From the NCBI RefSeq assembly GCF_003013395.1, contig NZ_PXZM01000047.1:1-38035 (forward strand): a stretch of DNA of 38,035 nt, given 5' to 3'. The notes below the pieces were generated by a model. The model saw only the letters and a program-made list of their open reading frames with translations. It made no database searches and had not been told where the DNA came from. The stretch is from Brevibacillus fortis (lineage in GTDB: Bacteria > Bacillota > Bacilli > Brevibacillales > Brevibacillaceae). A program made the translations under genes and the position numbers. Below are positions 23,326 through 31,009 of this stretch, piece after piece; within the stretch, counting starts at the first letter, position 1, and every line of letters starts with the position of its first letter.

Positions 23326-23889
23326 TTAAAACAGTTTTTTCCCCATGATATGATCGAGAGGAATCACGCCAATGACTCTACTATCATCGCTATTGTTTCG
23401 ATTATCTCCCATCACAAACACATGGTTTTCCGGTATCACGATTTTGGCATCAGGTACGTTGACCATCTTTTCTTTTATGTACGGCTCGTTTAACGGCTGT
23501 CCATTCCGATACATGATCTCGTTCTTAAACTCCAAAGTATCGCCGGGTCTGCCGATGACTCGTTTTACCCAGAATGTTTTCCCATCCCTTTTCCCCATGG
23601 AGAACATGAGTAGAGGATTTTCAAGGAGGTCATCTTTTAACGTACGATCCCGGTTTACACGGCTGTCGACCACGACAATATCGTTGTACTCAGGGAGATA
23701 CGAAAATGTGTGCGACAATTTCGACACATAGATGCGTTCGGCGTTTTGCAAAGTGGGCTCCATCGATTGTCCATTCACTTTAAATGGTTGGAGGACAAAT
23801 ATGTTAACCAGCATCGCGAGTGAAATGGAGATGCCCAACGTTTTGGTCCAGCCCCATAGTTCTTTTGCGCTTTTCAAATCAGACCGCAT
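23326..23889 (-). CDS. type I signal peptidase
   Basis: 187 aa with one N-terminal membrane helix (about residues 15-33) and an outside catalytic domain, the Bacillus-type (SipS/SipT) S26 signal peptidase that removes signal peptides from exported proteins. The catalytic Ser is Ser42 in GQSMEPTL and the general-base Lys is Lys109 in FWVKRVIGRPGD. Box E (VFVMGDNRNNSDDSR) is intact. The ATG at 23889 touches the GGAAGG ribosome site, so a TTG four codons later is a possible true start. Several paralogues are usual in this group. It could process the exported proteins of this window, but that is only context. Confidence 0.92.
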   Translation of the reverse strand: MRSDLKSAKELWGWTKTLGISISLAMLVNIFVLQPFKVNGQSMEPTLQNAERIYVSKLSHTFSYLPEYNDIVVVDSRVNRDRTLKDDLLENPLLMFSMGKRDGKTFWVKRVIGRPGDTLEFKNEIMYRNGQPLNEPYIKEKMVNVPDAKIVIPENHVFVMGDNRNNSDDSRVIGVIPLDHIMGKKLF

Positions 23890-23991
23890 CCTTCCATGTG
23901 AAAGATTACTGTAGTGTGGCTATTCGTTAGTACGAGAAATGGTGCTTCTTGGTTACCTCAATGAAAAGAGAAGCTTGTGAAGCAAAAGGAG

Positions 23992-24279
23992 TTAAGCAAA
24001 GAAGCTGAAAAAGATGACAGCAAACATGCCACTAGGGACAGATGCAAGCAGGAAATAGAAGGTCCATTTCCATCTGCTTTTATAATCTTGCACTTCATGT
24101 TCTTTGTAATAGGCTGAGGGGGCGCTAAGGGCGTTATAAACCATTAATCCAGCTAGTGTAATAAGACCAAATGTAAGGTACTCGGCATAATTGCCAGCTT
24201 GGTCGATGTTTCCAGTTGTTATCGCTATGATCATACATAGGATCTGCAAAGCAGCGCCGAAACCGAGAGCTTTAAGCAT
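23992..24279 (-). CDS. small membrane protein, 95 aa, unknown (DUF5316-like?)
   Basis: 95 aa with three hydrophobic helices (about residues 3-22, 33-50, 70-93) and a polar loop rich in Tyr, Glu and Lys (YYKEHEVQDYKSRWKW) between the last two. The overall shape recalls small Bacillales proteins such as DUF5316, but I am not sure of the match. GTAGGTAG lies before the ATG. It is about 100 bases upstream of the signal peptidase gene on the same strand and could be co-transcribed, although a weak hairpin lies between them. Confidence 0.65.
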   Translation of the reverse strand: MLKALGFGAALQILCMIIAITTGNIDQAGNYAEYLTFGLITLAGLMVYNALSAPSAYYKEHEVQDYKSRWKWTFYFLLASVPSGMFAVIFFSFFA

Positions 24280-24330
24280 GTGAACTACCTACTTTTTGGG
24301 ATATTTTAACTGTAAATACGTGTAAAAAGA

Positions 24331-24342
24331 TGAAACGTTTCA
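24331..24342. promoter_or_regulatory. 12-bp palindrome TGAAACGTTTCA
   Basis: A perfect 12-bp palindrome about 52 bases upstream of the 95-aa membrane protein gene. It recalls catabolite-responsive elements (CcpA sites), which are usually 14 bp, so the match is only partial. The rest of 24343-24480 shows no gene. Confidence 0.35.
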
Positions 24343-24473
24343 AAATCTCTAAAAACAGCAAGTAGTTTATCACCTTTTTCAATTGCAAAACCTAACTCGT
24401 ATCCTATACGTAATGAAGAAAATAGAGTTGCTAATAATTTTACAAAATGTGTATGACCAAACTAAAAATGGCC

Positions 24474-24571
24474 AATCGAAAACGAAGGGCCACTGAGAAG
24501 AGCGGAATCCACTTGGTCGAGGTGTCAGTCTGTTTGTTGGCTCTGGTCCGGGAACAGAAGGTGTTCCCTGA
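24474..24571 (+). pseudogene. possible frameshifted remnant of a small protein (low confidence)
   Basis: Within the 315-base gap before the globin gene, one frame reads MANRKRRATEK from 24468. An overlapping frame from 24497 reads RNPLGRGVSLFVGSGPGTEG to TGA at 24569-24571. Together they look like the start and the end of one short basic protein split by one missing base, but there is no ribosome site and I know no homologue. GGGAACA/TGTTCCC in the same stretch could form a hairpin instead. Confidence 0.2.
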
Positions 24572-24594
24572 ACCATTACATCAGGCGTACTTGG

Positions 24595-24951
24595 CTACTT
24601 ATACAAAATATCATCCCGCAGTGACCCTACTTTGCCCAGAGCATCGGCAATATCTTCTTCGCTGACACCAAAGTGAGTCAGGGCAGCACGCAAATGCGTA
24701 ACGATGGCATCAAAATGAATGGGTTGCAGATTCATCCCCTCGTGAACCTTTGCCATGGACTGGCCCGTATATTGATTCGGACCACCTAGCGCATAGCTAA
24801 TGAACTTTGTTTGGTGTCTACGCTGCTTTTCCATATCCGTGTTTTTGAAAAAGTGGTTCACAGTGTCATCAGCTAAAACTAAATCATAAAAGTAGTCCAC
24901 TACTTTTGCGACCGTATCTTCTCCACCATATTTCTCGTAAAACGTGCTCAT
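24595..24951 (-). CDS. group 1 truncated hemoglobin
   Basis: 118 aa, a 2-on-2 globin of the GlbN (TrHb1) type that binds haem and reacts with oxygen or nitric oxide in the cytoplasm. The N-terminal MSTFYEKYGGEDTVAKVVD, the distal-side DDTVNHFFKNTDMEKQRRHQ and the Gly-rich GGPNQYTG turn are typical. The proximal His lies in MAKVHEGMNL. The frame can be read 45 codons further upstream, but AAGGAGG 6 bases before the ATG at 24951 settles the start (a second ATG at 24954 is too close). It lies downstream of a transcription terminator and has its own message. Confidence 0.9.
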   Translation of the reverse strand: MSTFYEKYGGEDTVAKVVDYFYDLVLADDTVNHFFKNTDMEKQRRHQTKFISYALGGPNQYTGQSMAKVHEGMNLQPIHFDAIVTHLRAALTHFGVSEEDIADALGKVGSLRDDILYK

Positions 24952-25026
24952 CATTGGCCTCCTTAGGACGTGTGCTTCATTTATATATTCCACGATTGAT
25001 GGAAACTTATGATGGGTTTCAAAGAT

Positions 25027-25075
25027 ATAAAAGCCCGCAAGCTGATACCGATTGCATTTCGACGTCAGCTTGCGG
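25027..25075 (-). terminator. intrinsic terminator on the minus strand
   Basis: CCGCAAGCTGA (25035-25045) and TCAGCTTGCGG (25065-25075) are perfect complements over 11 bp with a 19-nt loop. On the minus strand the stem is followed by GCTTTTATAT. It follows the headless repeat-protein fragment and implies that fragment was or is transcribed. Confidence 0.7.
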
Positions 25076-25104
25076 ACTAGATGCATGCCATGTATCTATC
25101 TGTT

Positions 25105-25356
25105 TTAGCCAATGCGCCTGATCACGTTCGATGTTCCATATGTTCGGACCATGATCCAATCGACAGGAATATGGGAGGCTAGCATCACCTCTACCTCTGT
25201 ACCATAAGGAGCGTTATTGACATATCTAATGTAGTTCGCACCTGCTTGACTTCTGGTCATGACCCATCCGGTTGGAATAGGTGAGCTAAGCGTCACCCAG
25301 ATTTCCTCACCATAGGAGGCGTTTTTGATTTTAACATTTGATGCGACGGTGGTCGC
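25105..25356 (-). pseudogene. 5'-truncated fragment of a tandem-repeat protein
   Basis: An open frame of 83 codons holding two copies of a unit of about 36 residues: NVKIKNASYGEEIWVTL then SSPIPTGWVMTRS, and NYIRYVNNAPYGTEVEVML then ASHIPVDWIMVRTYG, plus the start of a third (NVIRRIG). The frame is closed upstream by TAA at 25357-25359, just after the terminator of the next gene, and there is no proper start for the full repeat. A GTG at 25296 with GAGGAA 8 bases upstream could give 63 aa but would cut the first repeat. The 3' end and terminator are intact. It looks like the tail of a larger beta-rich repeat protein. Family not recognised. Confidence 0.5.
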
Positions 25357-25368
25357 TTACTTAGAAAA

Positions 25369-25395
25369 AACTCCCGGCATTATACCGGGAGGATT
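25369..25395 (-). terminator. intrinsic terminator after the secreted protein gene
   Basis: CTCCCGG and CCGGGAG flank a short TATAATG-type loop. On the minus strand the stem is followed by six T. Confidence 0.85.
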
Positions 25396-25422
25396 GAAGG
25401 CACCTTATCCTATTTTCTAAAA

Positions 25423-26073
25423 CTATTTTCCCGCTTTCAAAGATGTTTTGAGTGGATTCTTGATAATAGTAGTGAAATCTTGATATTGCCAGGCATAAGC
25501 GGGAGTTAGGTTGCTTGGGAAAGCTACATAACTTCCATTGGCAGTTTGGACAGAAACATTTGAAAAAGCAGCATTTGAATATTTATTTTTGTCTTGATGA
25601 TCGAGTGTACTGTGAACCATTTTGACAGTCGTTGGTTTTGTTAATGTTCCCTTATTACTAACGGGTACTCTAAAACTTTCATATCCATTGACGTACAAAG
25701 TAGCTGTATCATCAAGATTATTGACAAGCTTTAGATTGATGATTTCACCTGAAGATGGTTGACTGGACAAGCGTAAAGTTTTATGTGATCTTGGATCATT
25801 TTTCCCGCAATTCAAGAATTTGTTCCATCCAGTTGAAGGCTTATAAGATATACCCCCTTCGCATGTATCAGCAAATCCTAGATAAAACGCTATATAGCTA
25901 TCATCATTCGAAACATAGAAATCAGATGGAATCGTGAGGTCACCCGAAATCCCATAATAGTTTGAAGTAGTTGCCAATCGTACAGCTCCCTCACCTGTAA
26001 CGGCTCCCATGGCGTTCGACGATACCAGAAGTGCTGATAGAGCAAAAAGCATGGCAATAATCGATTTTTTCAT
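25423..26073 (-). CDS. secreted protein, 216 aa, function unknown (possibly YrpD-like)
   Basis: 216 aa with a clear signal peptide (MKKSIIAMLFALSALLVSSN, cut near NAMGA). The mature part is beta-rich with only two cysteines (DTCEGGISYKPSTGW and FLNCGKNDPR, about 20 residues apart), which could form a disulfide outside the cell. The general pattern GISGDLTIPSDFYVSNDDS with a later LYVNGYESFRVPV recalls the secreted YrpD group of Bacillus or lectin-like beta sandwiches, but I am not certain. GGAGG is 6 bases before the ATG at 26073. Single gene with its own terminator. Confidence 0.7.
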   Translation of the reverse strand: MKKSIIAMLFALSALLVSSNAMGAVTGEGAVRLATTSNYYGISGDLTIPSDFYVSNDDSYIAFYLGFADTCEGGISYKPSTGWNKFLNCGKNDPRSHKTLRLSSQPSSGEIINLKLVNNLDDTATLYVNGYESFRVPVSNKGTLTKPTTVKMVHSTLDHQDKNKYSNAAFSNVSVQTANGSYVAFPSNLTPAYAWQYQDFTTIIKNPLKTSLKAGK

Positions 26074-26414
26074 TTTTATCCTCCTATTTTGGAATGTTTT
26101 TAATGGTGATTCTTTGAATTCATCGAAGACAACCGACAAGAATTGAGGTTAGATGAACTTTTCATAAGAAGCACCACCTATTTATTAGTCGTAAAATAAG
26201 TGAGAAAAGTCACAACAAAATACAAAATTTGAATAAATTTCCAAAATAAATGTGTCGATTAAGAAGTGCACAAGAAAAAGAGGCACTAAATAGTAGGTTG
26301 TAGCCAAGCGAAATGAGTTCCACCTTGTATAGATCAATAAAGTTCATGCATGAAAGGGAAAAAGAAAAGCGCAGACATATATTGTCCACGCTCGGTACGT
26401 ATTAGAGAGTATTC
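26074..26414. other. gene-free AT-rich stretch
   Basis: 341 bases without a convincing gene. It presumably holds the promoter of the secreted protein gene. A 21-codon minus-strand frame (ATG at 26165, stop at 26100-26102) has AGGTGG 8 bases upstream and could be a leader peptide; evidence is weak. Near 26372-26394 GCG..GACA and TGTC..CGC form an imperfect hairpin of unclear role. Confidence 0.4.
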
Positions 26415-26780
26415 CTATTTCATAAAGCTTAACGCGACGCCAATGGAATAAGGTACAAGCCATAAAATCCATACGAACAAGCTGAATTTATGGAACTGCT
26501 TGATCTGATGTTCTTTCTTTTTCCATAGAACGACACACGCCCATACTGTATGGAAAAACATCAAGATCAGTGCGATCAACCCAGTTATGCCATGCAAATT
26601 TAAACTAGAGTTTTCAGCGAGCAATTTCATAAAGGCAGTTCCAATCGTATCGAATGCTAAGCCAAAGCCAAAAAAGATAACGTGTTTTAACTTTAGCTCT
26701 CCTGAACGCTTTTCGCTCCATACCCCAATTGTATAGGCAATGAGAGCAAGATTTATAAAAATCACGGCTGCTGCTAACAT
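26415..26780 (-). CDS. HsmA-family (TIGR03987-like) membrane protein
   Basis: 121 aa with four predicted membrane helices. The N-terminus MLAAAVIFINLALIAYTIGVWSEKRSG and the block FFGFGLAFDTIGTAFM match the TIGR03987/HsmA family as I remember it. Conserved His residues (NLHGITGL, FFHTVWAC, QFHKFSLFVW) near the membrane faces could bind haem or metal. The family is of unsettled function. AGGAGAT lies about 9 bases before the ATG. Single gene. Confidence 0.75.
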   Translation of the reverse strand: MLAAAVIFINLALIAYTIGVWSEKRSGELKLKHVIFFGFGLAFDTIGTAFMKLLAENSSLNLHGITGLIALILMFFHTVWACVVLWKKKEHQIKQFHKFSLFVWILWLVPYSIGVALSFMK

Positions 26781-26911
26781 GTAAGATCATCTCCTGTTCA
26801 TTTCTTTTGACTACGCTTGTAAGTGTAATCGTTGAACATGAACATAAGATGAACGACAGTGTAGATGGAGGTACCGATGCCCCTCAAATGAGGAGCACCA
26901 GTACTGAAAAG

Positions 26912-27115
26912 CTAGTTTTCTAGTTGTGACGGACCACCAGCATGAAACAAGTGTCTCAAGATCGCTTGACTTATTTCGGTCACTGGTTCGAAAACAAAAG
27001 CTACTAGGTGTTCATGTGGTTCCAGATAGTAATTCCTGTAGCCGAGTTGAATCAACTCCCGATTGAGTCGCGCTGCATCTTCGAAACTTGCGTAGAAATA
27101 CAGATGCTTGTTCAT
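26912..27115 (-). CDS. small soluble protein, 67 aa, unknown
   Basis: 67 aa with an alternating strand/helix pattern: LYFYASFEDAARLNRELIQLG, then YRNYYLEPHEHLVAFVFEPV, then a helix SQAILRHLFHAGG. This could be a small ferredoxin-like or ACT-like fold, but I recognise no family. An excellent ribosome site (AAGGAGGTGATTACC before the ATG at 27115) supports it; the frame could be read seven codons further but without a site. A near mirror copy of the ribosome site lies on the other strand just upstream. Confidence 0.7.
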   Translation of the reverse strand: MNKHLYFYASFEDAARLNRELIQLGYRNYYLEPHEHLVAFVFEPVTEISQAILRHLFHAGGPSQLEN

Positions 27116-27204
27116 GGTAATCACCTCCTTCCGCACTAAAACGTAGCAGAAGGAGGTGAATCATACCAACAATCACGACTTTGATTTTCCATTTGAAAAA
27201 TAAG

Positions 27205-27231
27205 AAAAACCCTTATCCAATAAGGGTTTTT
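27205..27231. terminator. bidirectional intrinsic terminator
   Basis: AAAAACCCTTAT and ATAAGGGTTTTT are perfect complements around a CCA loop. It ends the que operon on the minus strand, and could end a short plus-strand transcript from the region of 27140. Confidence 0.85.
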
Positions 27232-27257
27232 CGTTTCAATTTTACATGTATGATTTT

Positions 27258-27755
27258 CTACCGATTATCCACTTTTTCTGGATACATATCATGATTCATC
27301 ATCCGATGGCTCGCCATCTCTTCATACTTCGTCCCCGGTTTCCCGTAGTTGCAATATGGATCGATCGAGATGCCGCCGCGTGGAGTGAACTTGCCCCATA
27401 CCTCGATGTAGCGCGGGTCCATCAGCTTGATCAAATCGTTCATGATGACGTTGACGCAATCCTCGTGAAAATCACCGTGATTGCGGAAGCTGAACAAGTA
27501 CAGCTTGAGCGATTTGCTCTCAACCATTTTGATGTCAGGAATGTAGCTGATGTAGATCGTCGCAAAGTCTGGCTGGCCAGTAATCGGGCACAGGCTGGTG
27601 AATTCCGGGCAGTTGAATTTTACGAAATAATCGCGGTACGGATGCTTGTTGTCAAAAGACTCCAATACGCTCGGGTCATAGGAGTAGTTGTACGTTGTTC
27701 CTTGATTTCCCAAAAGAGTGAGGGAGGATAAATCGCGTTCTTGTTGGTGTGCCAT
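27258..27755 (-). CDS. queF: NADPH-dependent 7-cyano-7-deazaguanine reductase
   Basis: 165 aa, the type I (short) QueF that reduces the nitrile preQ0 to the amine preQ1 with NADPH, the last free-base step before insertion into tRNA. The active-site Cys56 and Asp63 lie in EFTSLCPITGQPDFA. The QueF motif ESKSLKLYLFSFRNHGDFHE and the C-terminal TPRGGISIDPYCNYGKP are intact. GAGGA precedes the ATG. Fourth gene of queCDEF, 42 bases after queE. Confidence 0.97.
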   Translation of the reverse strand: MAHQQERDLSSLTLLGNQGTTYNYSYDPSVLESFDNKHPYRDYFVKFNCPEFTSLCPITGQPDFATIYISYIPDIKMVESKSLKLYLFSFRNHGDFHEDCVNVIMNDLIKLMDPRYIEVWGKFTPRGGISIDPYCNYGKPGTKYEEMASHRMMNHDMYPEKVDNR

Positions 27756-27797
27756 ATGAGTACAGTCCTCTTTTCTTCTATGAGAGTAAAATATCGT

Positions 27798-28517
27798 TTA
27801 GACGCCTCGTTTATTGCCCCAGACAAGCGCATGTAGCTGGGGAAGAACCTTCGCGTCATTCATGTCAGGTGTTGCCATCGCCTGATCGATCAGCCATTCA
27901 AAGCTCTCCAAGAGCTTATCCCGAAGCAGAGGCGTATCAGCGTCCGTCAGATCACTGTTTCCTGGTTGCAAATAAAATGGAACCTCAGGAAAGCGCTGAT
28001 GAATAGTGCGTGCATAGTTAAAGTCGTTGTCGTCAAAAACAACTACTTTCAGGCTGAGTCCCGGATGCTTTTGTTCCAAGAGCTCGTGCACAATGCGATC
28101 AAGTGCTTGAAAATCTGTTTCCATCCCTGAACTAGGCGGCTTTGGTGAAATCGTAATGTCGTCAATATGGGGCAGCCACGCTTGCCACTTACTGCCTTGT
28201 GTTTCGACTGCTGTGCGTATACCATGCTCCTTCAATAGAGCGATGAAGTCGCCGATGCCAGCCAAAAGCGCAGGATTGCCTCCAGAGATCGTGACATGGG
28301 AAAAACGGTTCCCACCCAAGCGAGTGAGCTCCTCCCAGATCGCCTCGGGCGACATTTGCTGGATTTCATCACGGGCAGATCCATCCCACGTAAAAGCGGA
28401 GTCACACCAGTTGCAACGATAGTCACAGCCAGCTGTCCGCACAAACATCGTTTTTTGTCCGATAACCATTCCTTCGCCCTGAATCGTAGGGCCGAATATT
28501 TCCAAGACCGGGATCAT
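27798..28517 (-). CDS. queE: 7-carboxy-7-deazaguanine synthase (radical SAM)
   Basis: 239 aa radical SAM enzyme that converts 6-carboxytetrahydropterin to 7-carboxy-7-deazaguanine. The C-x3-C-x2-C cluster is Cys31, Cys35 and Cys38 (AGCDYRCNWCDS). GPTIQGEGMVIGQ and TISGGNPALL are typical substrate and SAM motifs, and the shortened radical SAM core fits QueE. The ATG at 28517 overlaps the queD stop (ATGA); an earlier GTG at 28529 is also in frame. Translationally coupled to queD. Confidence 0.95.
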   Translation of the reverse strand: MIPVLEIFGPTIQGEGMVIGQKTMFVRTAGCDYRCNWCDSAFTWDGSARDEIQQMSPEAIWEELTRLGGNRFSHVTISGGNPALLAGIGDFIALLKEHGIRTAVETQGSKWQAWLPHIDDITISPKPPSSGMETDFQALDRIVHELLEQKHPGLSLKVVVFDDNDFNYARTIHQRFPEVPFYLQPGNSDLTDADTPLLRDKLLESFEWLIDQAMATPDMNDAKVLPQLHALVWGNKRGV

Positions 28518-29002
28518 TCCATCATCCACTCCCGTCTTGTTTCAGCGTAGCTGGTCGGTGTCTCGAACAGGCGAACGAACTCCACTCGAGCGCCGTTGTA
28601 GCGGTCGCGGTAGGCATCCGACTGCAATTGTTTTTCCATCTCTTCGAAAATCCACACGACCATGTTTTCGGCGGTGGTATTCATCGGAGGGAGCATTTCA
28701 TTCAGATAGCGGTGATCCAAATAAATTTCGATGTGTTCCTTCCAGATTTGCTTGATGTCACCAAAATCGATGACGAGTCCGATCTCGTCTGGAAAGCCGC
28801 TGATGCCAAAGACGACGGTATACGTATGGCCGTGCAGGTTTTTGCACTTTCCTTCATACGCGTGCAGATGATGTGCAGCGTCAAAAGTAAATTCCTTGCT
28901 CACCAAAACGCGTTTGTTATGGTAGCGAAGCTGTGATTTTTGAATATGGGTACCCAGTGCCTGCATGCGATCAACGATACGAAAATCAAAGTTCGCGCTC
29001 AT
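28514..29002 (-). CDS. queD: 6-carboxy-5,6,7,8-tetrahydropterin synthase
   Basis: 162 aa, PTPS-fold enzyme that turns dihydroneopterin triphosphate into 6-carboxytetrahydropterin. Zinc ligands are a His in FDAAHHLHAYEG and the His pair in NLHGHTY; the catalytic Cys is in GKCKN. An EFVRLFETPTSYAE stretch near the end is typical. The start at 29002 shares one base with the queC stop (TGATG), giving a slightly long N-terminus compared with Bacillus QueD; a later Met (residue 13) is possible. Second gene of the operon. Confidence 0.95.
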   Translation of the reverse strand: MSANFDFRIVDRMQALGTHIQKSQLRYHNKRVLVSKEFTFDAAHHLHAYEGKCKNLHGHTYTVVFGISGFPDEIGLVIDFGDIKQIWKEHIEIYLDHRYLNEMLPPMNTTAENMVVWIFEEMEKQLQSDAYRDRYNGARVEFVRLFETPTSYAETRREWMME

Positions 29003-29670
29003 CAGGCTTGTTCTCCAGGTTGATTTTTCTCGGAAAGATAAGTGTCCAGTCCGGCTTTTCGCAGGTGGCAGGCAGGGCATTCGCCGCAGCCGTCTCCTTT
29101 GATGCCGTTATAGCAGGTGAGGGTATTTTCGCGAATATAGGTGAAGGCACCCAGATCGTCCGCTAGCTTCCACGTTTGTGCTTTGTTCAGCCACATGAGC
29201 GGTGTGTGAATCACAAACGGATAGTCCATCGACAGATTCAATGTCACATTGAGTGATTTGATAAAGGCGTCACGGCAGTCGGGATAACCGCTAAAATCCG
29301 TTTCGCATACACCGGTAACCAAGTGACGTGCTCCTCGTTGCTTGGCGAAAACGCCTGCAAAGGAAAGGAACAACAAGTTGCGTCCGTCAACGAACGTGGA
29401 TGGCAGTTGGCCTTCTTCCTGGGTAATGTCAATATCTGTGCGGGTGAGAGCATTGGGCGCGAGCTGGTTTAACAGGCTCATGTCCAATACGGTGTTGTTG
29501 ACGCCGAGTTCTGCGGCAATTTGCTGGGCGCACTCGATCTCCAGCTTGTGTCGCTGCCCGTAATCAAATGTGAGGGTTTCTACTTCGCCGAATTGCTCTT
29601 TCGCCCAAAACAGGCAGGTTGTGCTGTCCTGACCTCCGCTAAAGACAACAACGGCTTTTTCCTTTTTCAT
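29002..29670 (-). CDS. queC: 7-cyano-7-deazaguanine (preQ0) synthase
   Basis: 222 aa, PP-loop ATPase that makes preQ0 from 7-carboxy-7-deazaguanine, ammonia and ATP. The PP-loop SGGQDS is at residues 11-16. The C-terminal zinc site has Cys residues in LTCYNG and GDGCGECPACHLRKAG. AAGGAGATGG precedes the ATG. First gene of the operon; expression is controlled by the preQ1 riboswitch immediately upstream. Confidence 0.97.
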   Translation of the reverse strand: MKKEKAVVVFSGGQDSTTCLFWAKEQFGEVETLTFDYGQRHKLEIECAQQIAAELGVNNTVLDMSLLNQLAPNALTRTDIDITQEEGQLPSTFVDGRNLLFLSFAGVFAKQRGARHLVTGVCETDFSGYPDCRDAFIKSLNVTLNLSMDYPFVIHTPLMWLNKAQTWKLADDLGAFTYIRENTLTCYNGIKGDGCGECPACHLRKAGLDTYLSEKNQPGEQA

Positions 29671-29726
29671 TGCTCTCCATCTCCTTTTGATTAAATCCGA
29701 AGAAAGAGAGTTCTTGAACTTTCCAT

Positions 29727-29763
29727 CAAAAAAACAATAACAATACCAAAGAAAGGTACTGTT
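29727..29763 (-). terminator. riboswitch-controlled terminator ahead of queC
   Basis: On the minus strand AACAGTACC pairs with GGTATTGTT (plus positions 29755-29763 and 29739-29747), followed by ATTG and seven T. It is the expression platform of the preQ1 aptamer just upstream: termination when preQ1 is bound. Confidence 0.8.
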
Positions 29764-29770
29764 ATCTGGC

Positions 29771-29807
29771 TTAGTTTTTTATAGAGGGAGTTCGCGAACC
29801 TCTCCCG
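29771..29807 (-). promoter_or_regulatory. preQ1-I riboswitch aptamer
   Basis: Read on the minus strand, GGGAGAGGTTC, a short loop, then CTCCCTCTATAAAAAACTAA fits the preQ1 class I consensus: hairpin P1 followed by the A-rich tail that pairs back into the loop as a pseudoknot. It controls the gene set that makes preQ1, as known in Bacillales. A separate perfect hairpin CCGTGC/GCACGG with loop AAAT on the plus strand (29805-29820) lies directly upstream and slightly overlaps the aptamer. A TATAAT (minus strand, 29860-29865) is a likely -10. Confidence 0.93.
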
Positions 29808-29982
29808 TGCAAATGCACGGATTTCTTATTTTACGGAACCCAAATGGGCGCCTTGAGACATTATACAACACTCAGCGTCGAAGTGGGGGGATTATCGCTT
29901 GGAAAATGATTGACGGATGGCGGGTGCTACTGCTAGTGTTTTTTTCATAATCGATCAACATGGAGTGGAGCGGGTGATTTTG

Positions 29983-30990
29983 ATGAGAGATGTCCCATTC
30001 GTGGAGGAATATCGTGGCGGCATTCTGGAGAACGTACATAACGGCATCGTGTGCGGCGTGAATGAAAAAGGAGAGGTGGCTTATCGGGCAGGAGATGAGA
30101 ACCATATCACCTTATTGCGCTCCGCAGCTAAGCCCTTTCAAGCCATTCCCATCGCCAAACGTAAAATTGATGAAAAATTCGGACTCAACAACAGGGAAGC
30201 AGCACTCTTTGCGGCCTCACATCGTGGTGAAGTCTATCATATGGAAAGCTTGGAGTCGATTTTACGAAAGACTGGCATTAAGGAAGAAGAATTGCTCACA
30301 TGCCCGACTTATCCGCTAAACGAGGAGCCGAAGTTTGCTTGCTTGTCCCAAGGCATAGAAAAACGCAGGCTATTTCACAACTGTGCGGGTAAGCATTTGG
30401 GGTATTTGGCACTGTCGAAGGATCAAGGATATTCTACACATGATTACTACAAAGCTGAGCATCCAGCGCAACAGGAGGCAGTGGAGGTGTTTGCCAACCT
30501 GGCAGACTATCCAAAAGAGCAGGTTCAGCTAGGCGTCGACGGCTGTGGCTTCCCAGTTTTTGCGCTGCCGCTCAAGAACCTGGCGATAGCATATCTGAAG
30601 CTCGCTTGCCCTGATCTGATCGAGGATCGCCAGACCCGTGAGGCAGTAGTAAGAGTGACAGGCTGGATGACGAGTAGTCCCGAGATCATTGCCAGTCACA
30701 ACTTCATCTGTACAGCGCTTTTAATGGATGAAAATATTATCGCCAAAGGCGGAGCGATGGGCGTATACGGCTTTGCTTTGAAAAAAGAGAGACTCAGCTT
30801 CTCGCTTAAGGTGCTGAATGGTTCTGAATTAGTATGGCCGCTTATTATCGCGTCGATCTTAGAGCAGATTCAGTATGATAACCAAGAAACCATCGACCGA
30901 CTGCATGCGTTGGCACCAAAAGCTATTAAAAACGACAATCAGTTGGTGGTAGGGGAGAAACGACCGGTTTTTGTCTTGAACAAATGCTAA
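29983..30990 (+). CDS. L-asparaginase II family protein (Rhizobium etli AnsA type)
   Basis: 335 aa, of the class 3 asparaginase family that hydrolyses L-asparagine to aspartate and ammonia and is unrelated to the E. coli type. The expected catalytic and zinc features are present: the S-x-x-K of LLRSAAKPFQA, a second Ser in AASHRGEV, the metal-binding Cys in HNCAGKHLG, the Cys of GVDGCGFPV and the Lys in IAKGGAMGVYGF. The frame is open back to 29917, but the family N-terminus MRDVPFVEEYRGG begins at 29983. No signal peptide, so cytoplasmic. Twenty bases ahead of cutC on the same strand, possibly co-transcribed. Confidence 0.9.
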   Translation: MRDVPFVEEYRGGILENVHNGIVCGVNEKGEVAYRAGDENHITLLRSAAKPFQAIPIAKRKIDEKFGLNNREAALFAASHRGEVYHMESLESILRKTGIKEEELLTCPTYPLNEEPKFACLSQGIEKRRLFHNCAGKHLGYLALSKDQGYSTHDYYKAEHPAQQEAVEVFANLADYPKEQVQLGVDGCGFPVFALPLKNLAIAYLKLACPDLIEDRQTREAVVRVTGWMTSSPEIIASHNFICTALLMDENIIAKGGAMGVYGFALKKERLSFSLKVLNGSELVWPLIIASILEQIQYDNQETIDRLHALAPKAIKNDNQLVVGEKRPVFVLNKC

Positions 30991-31009
30991 TAAACGGAGG
31001 CGAAGAATC

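Noticed and set aside
27246..27731. 161-codon plus-strand frame opposite queF
   Set aside because: Antisense to an unambiguous QueF with intact catalytic residues; no ribosome site.
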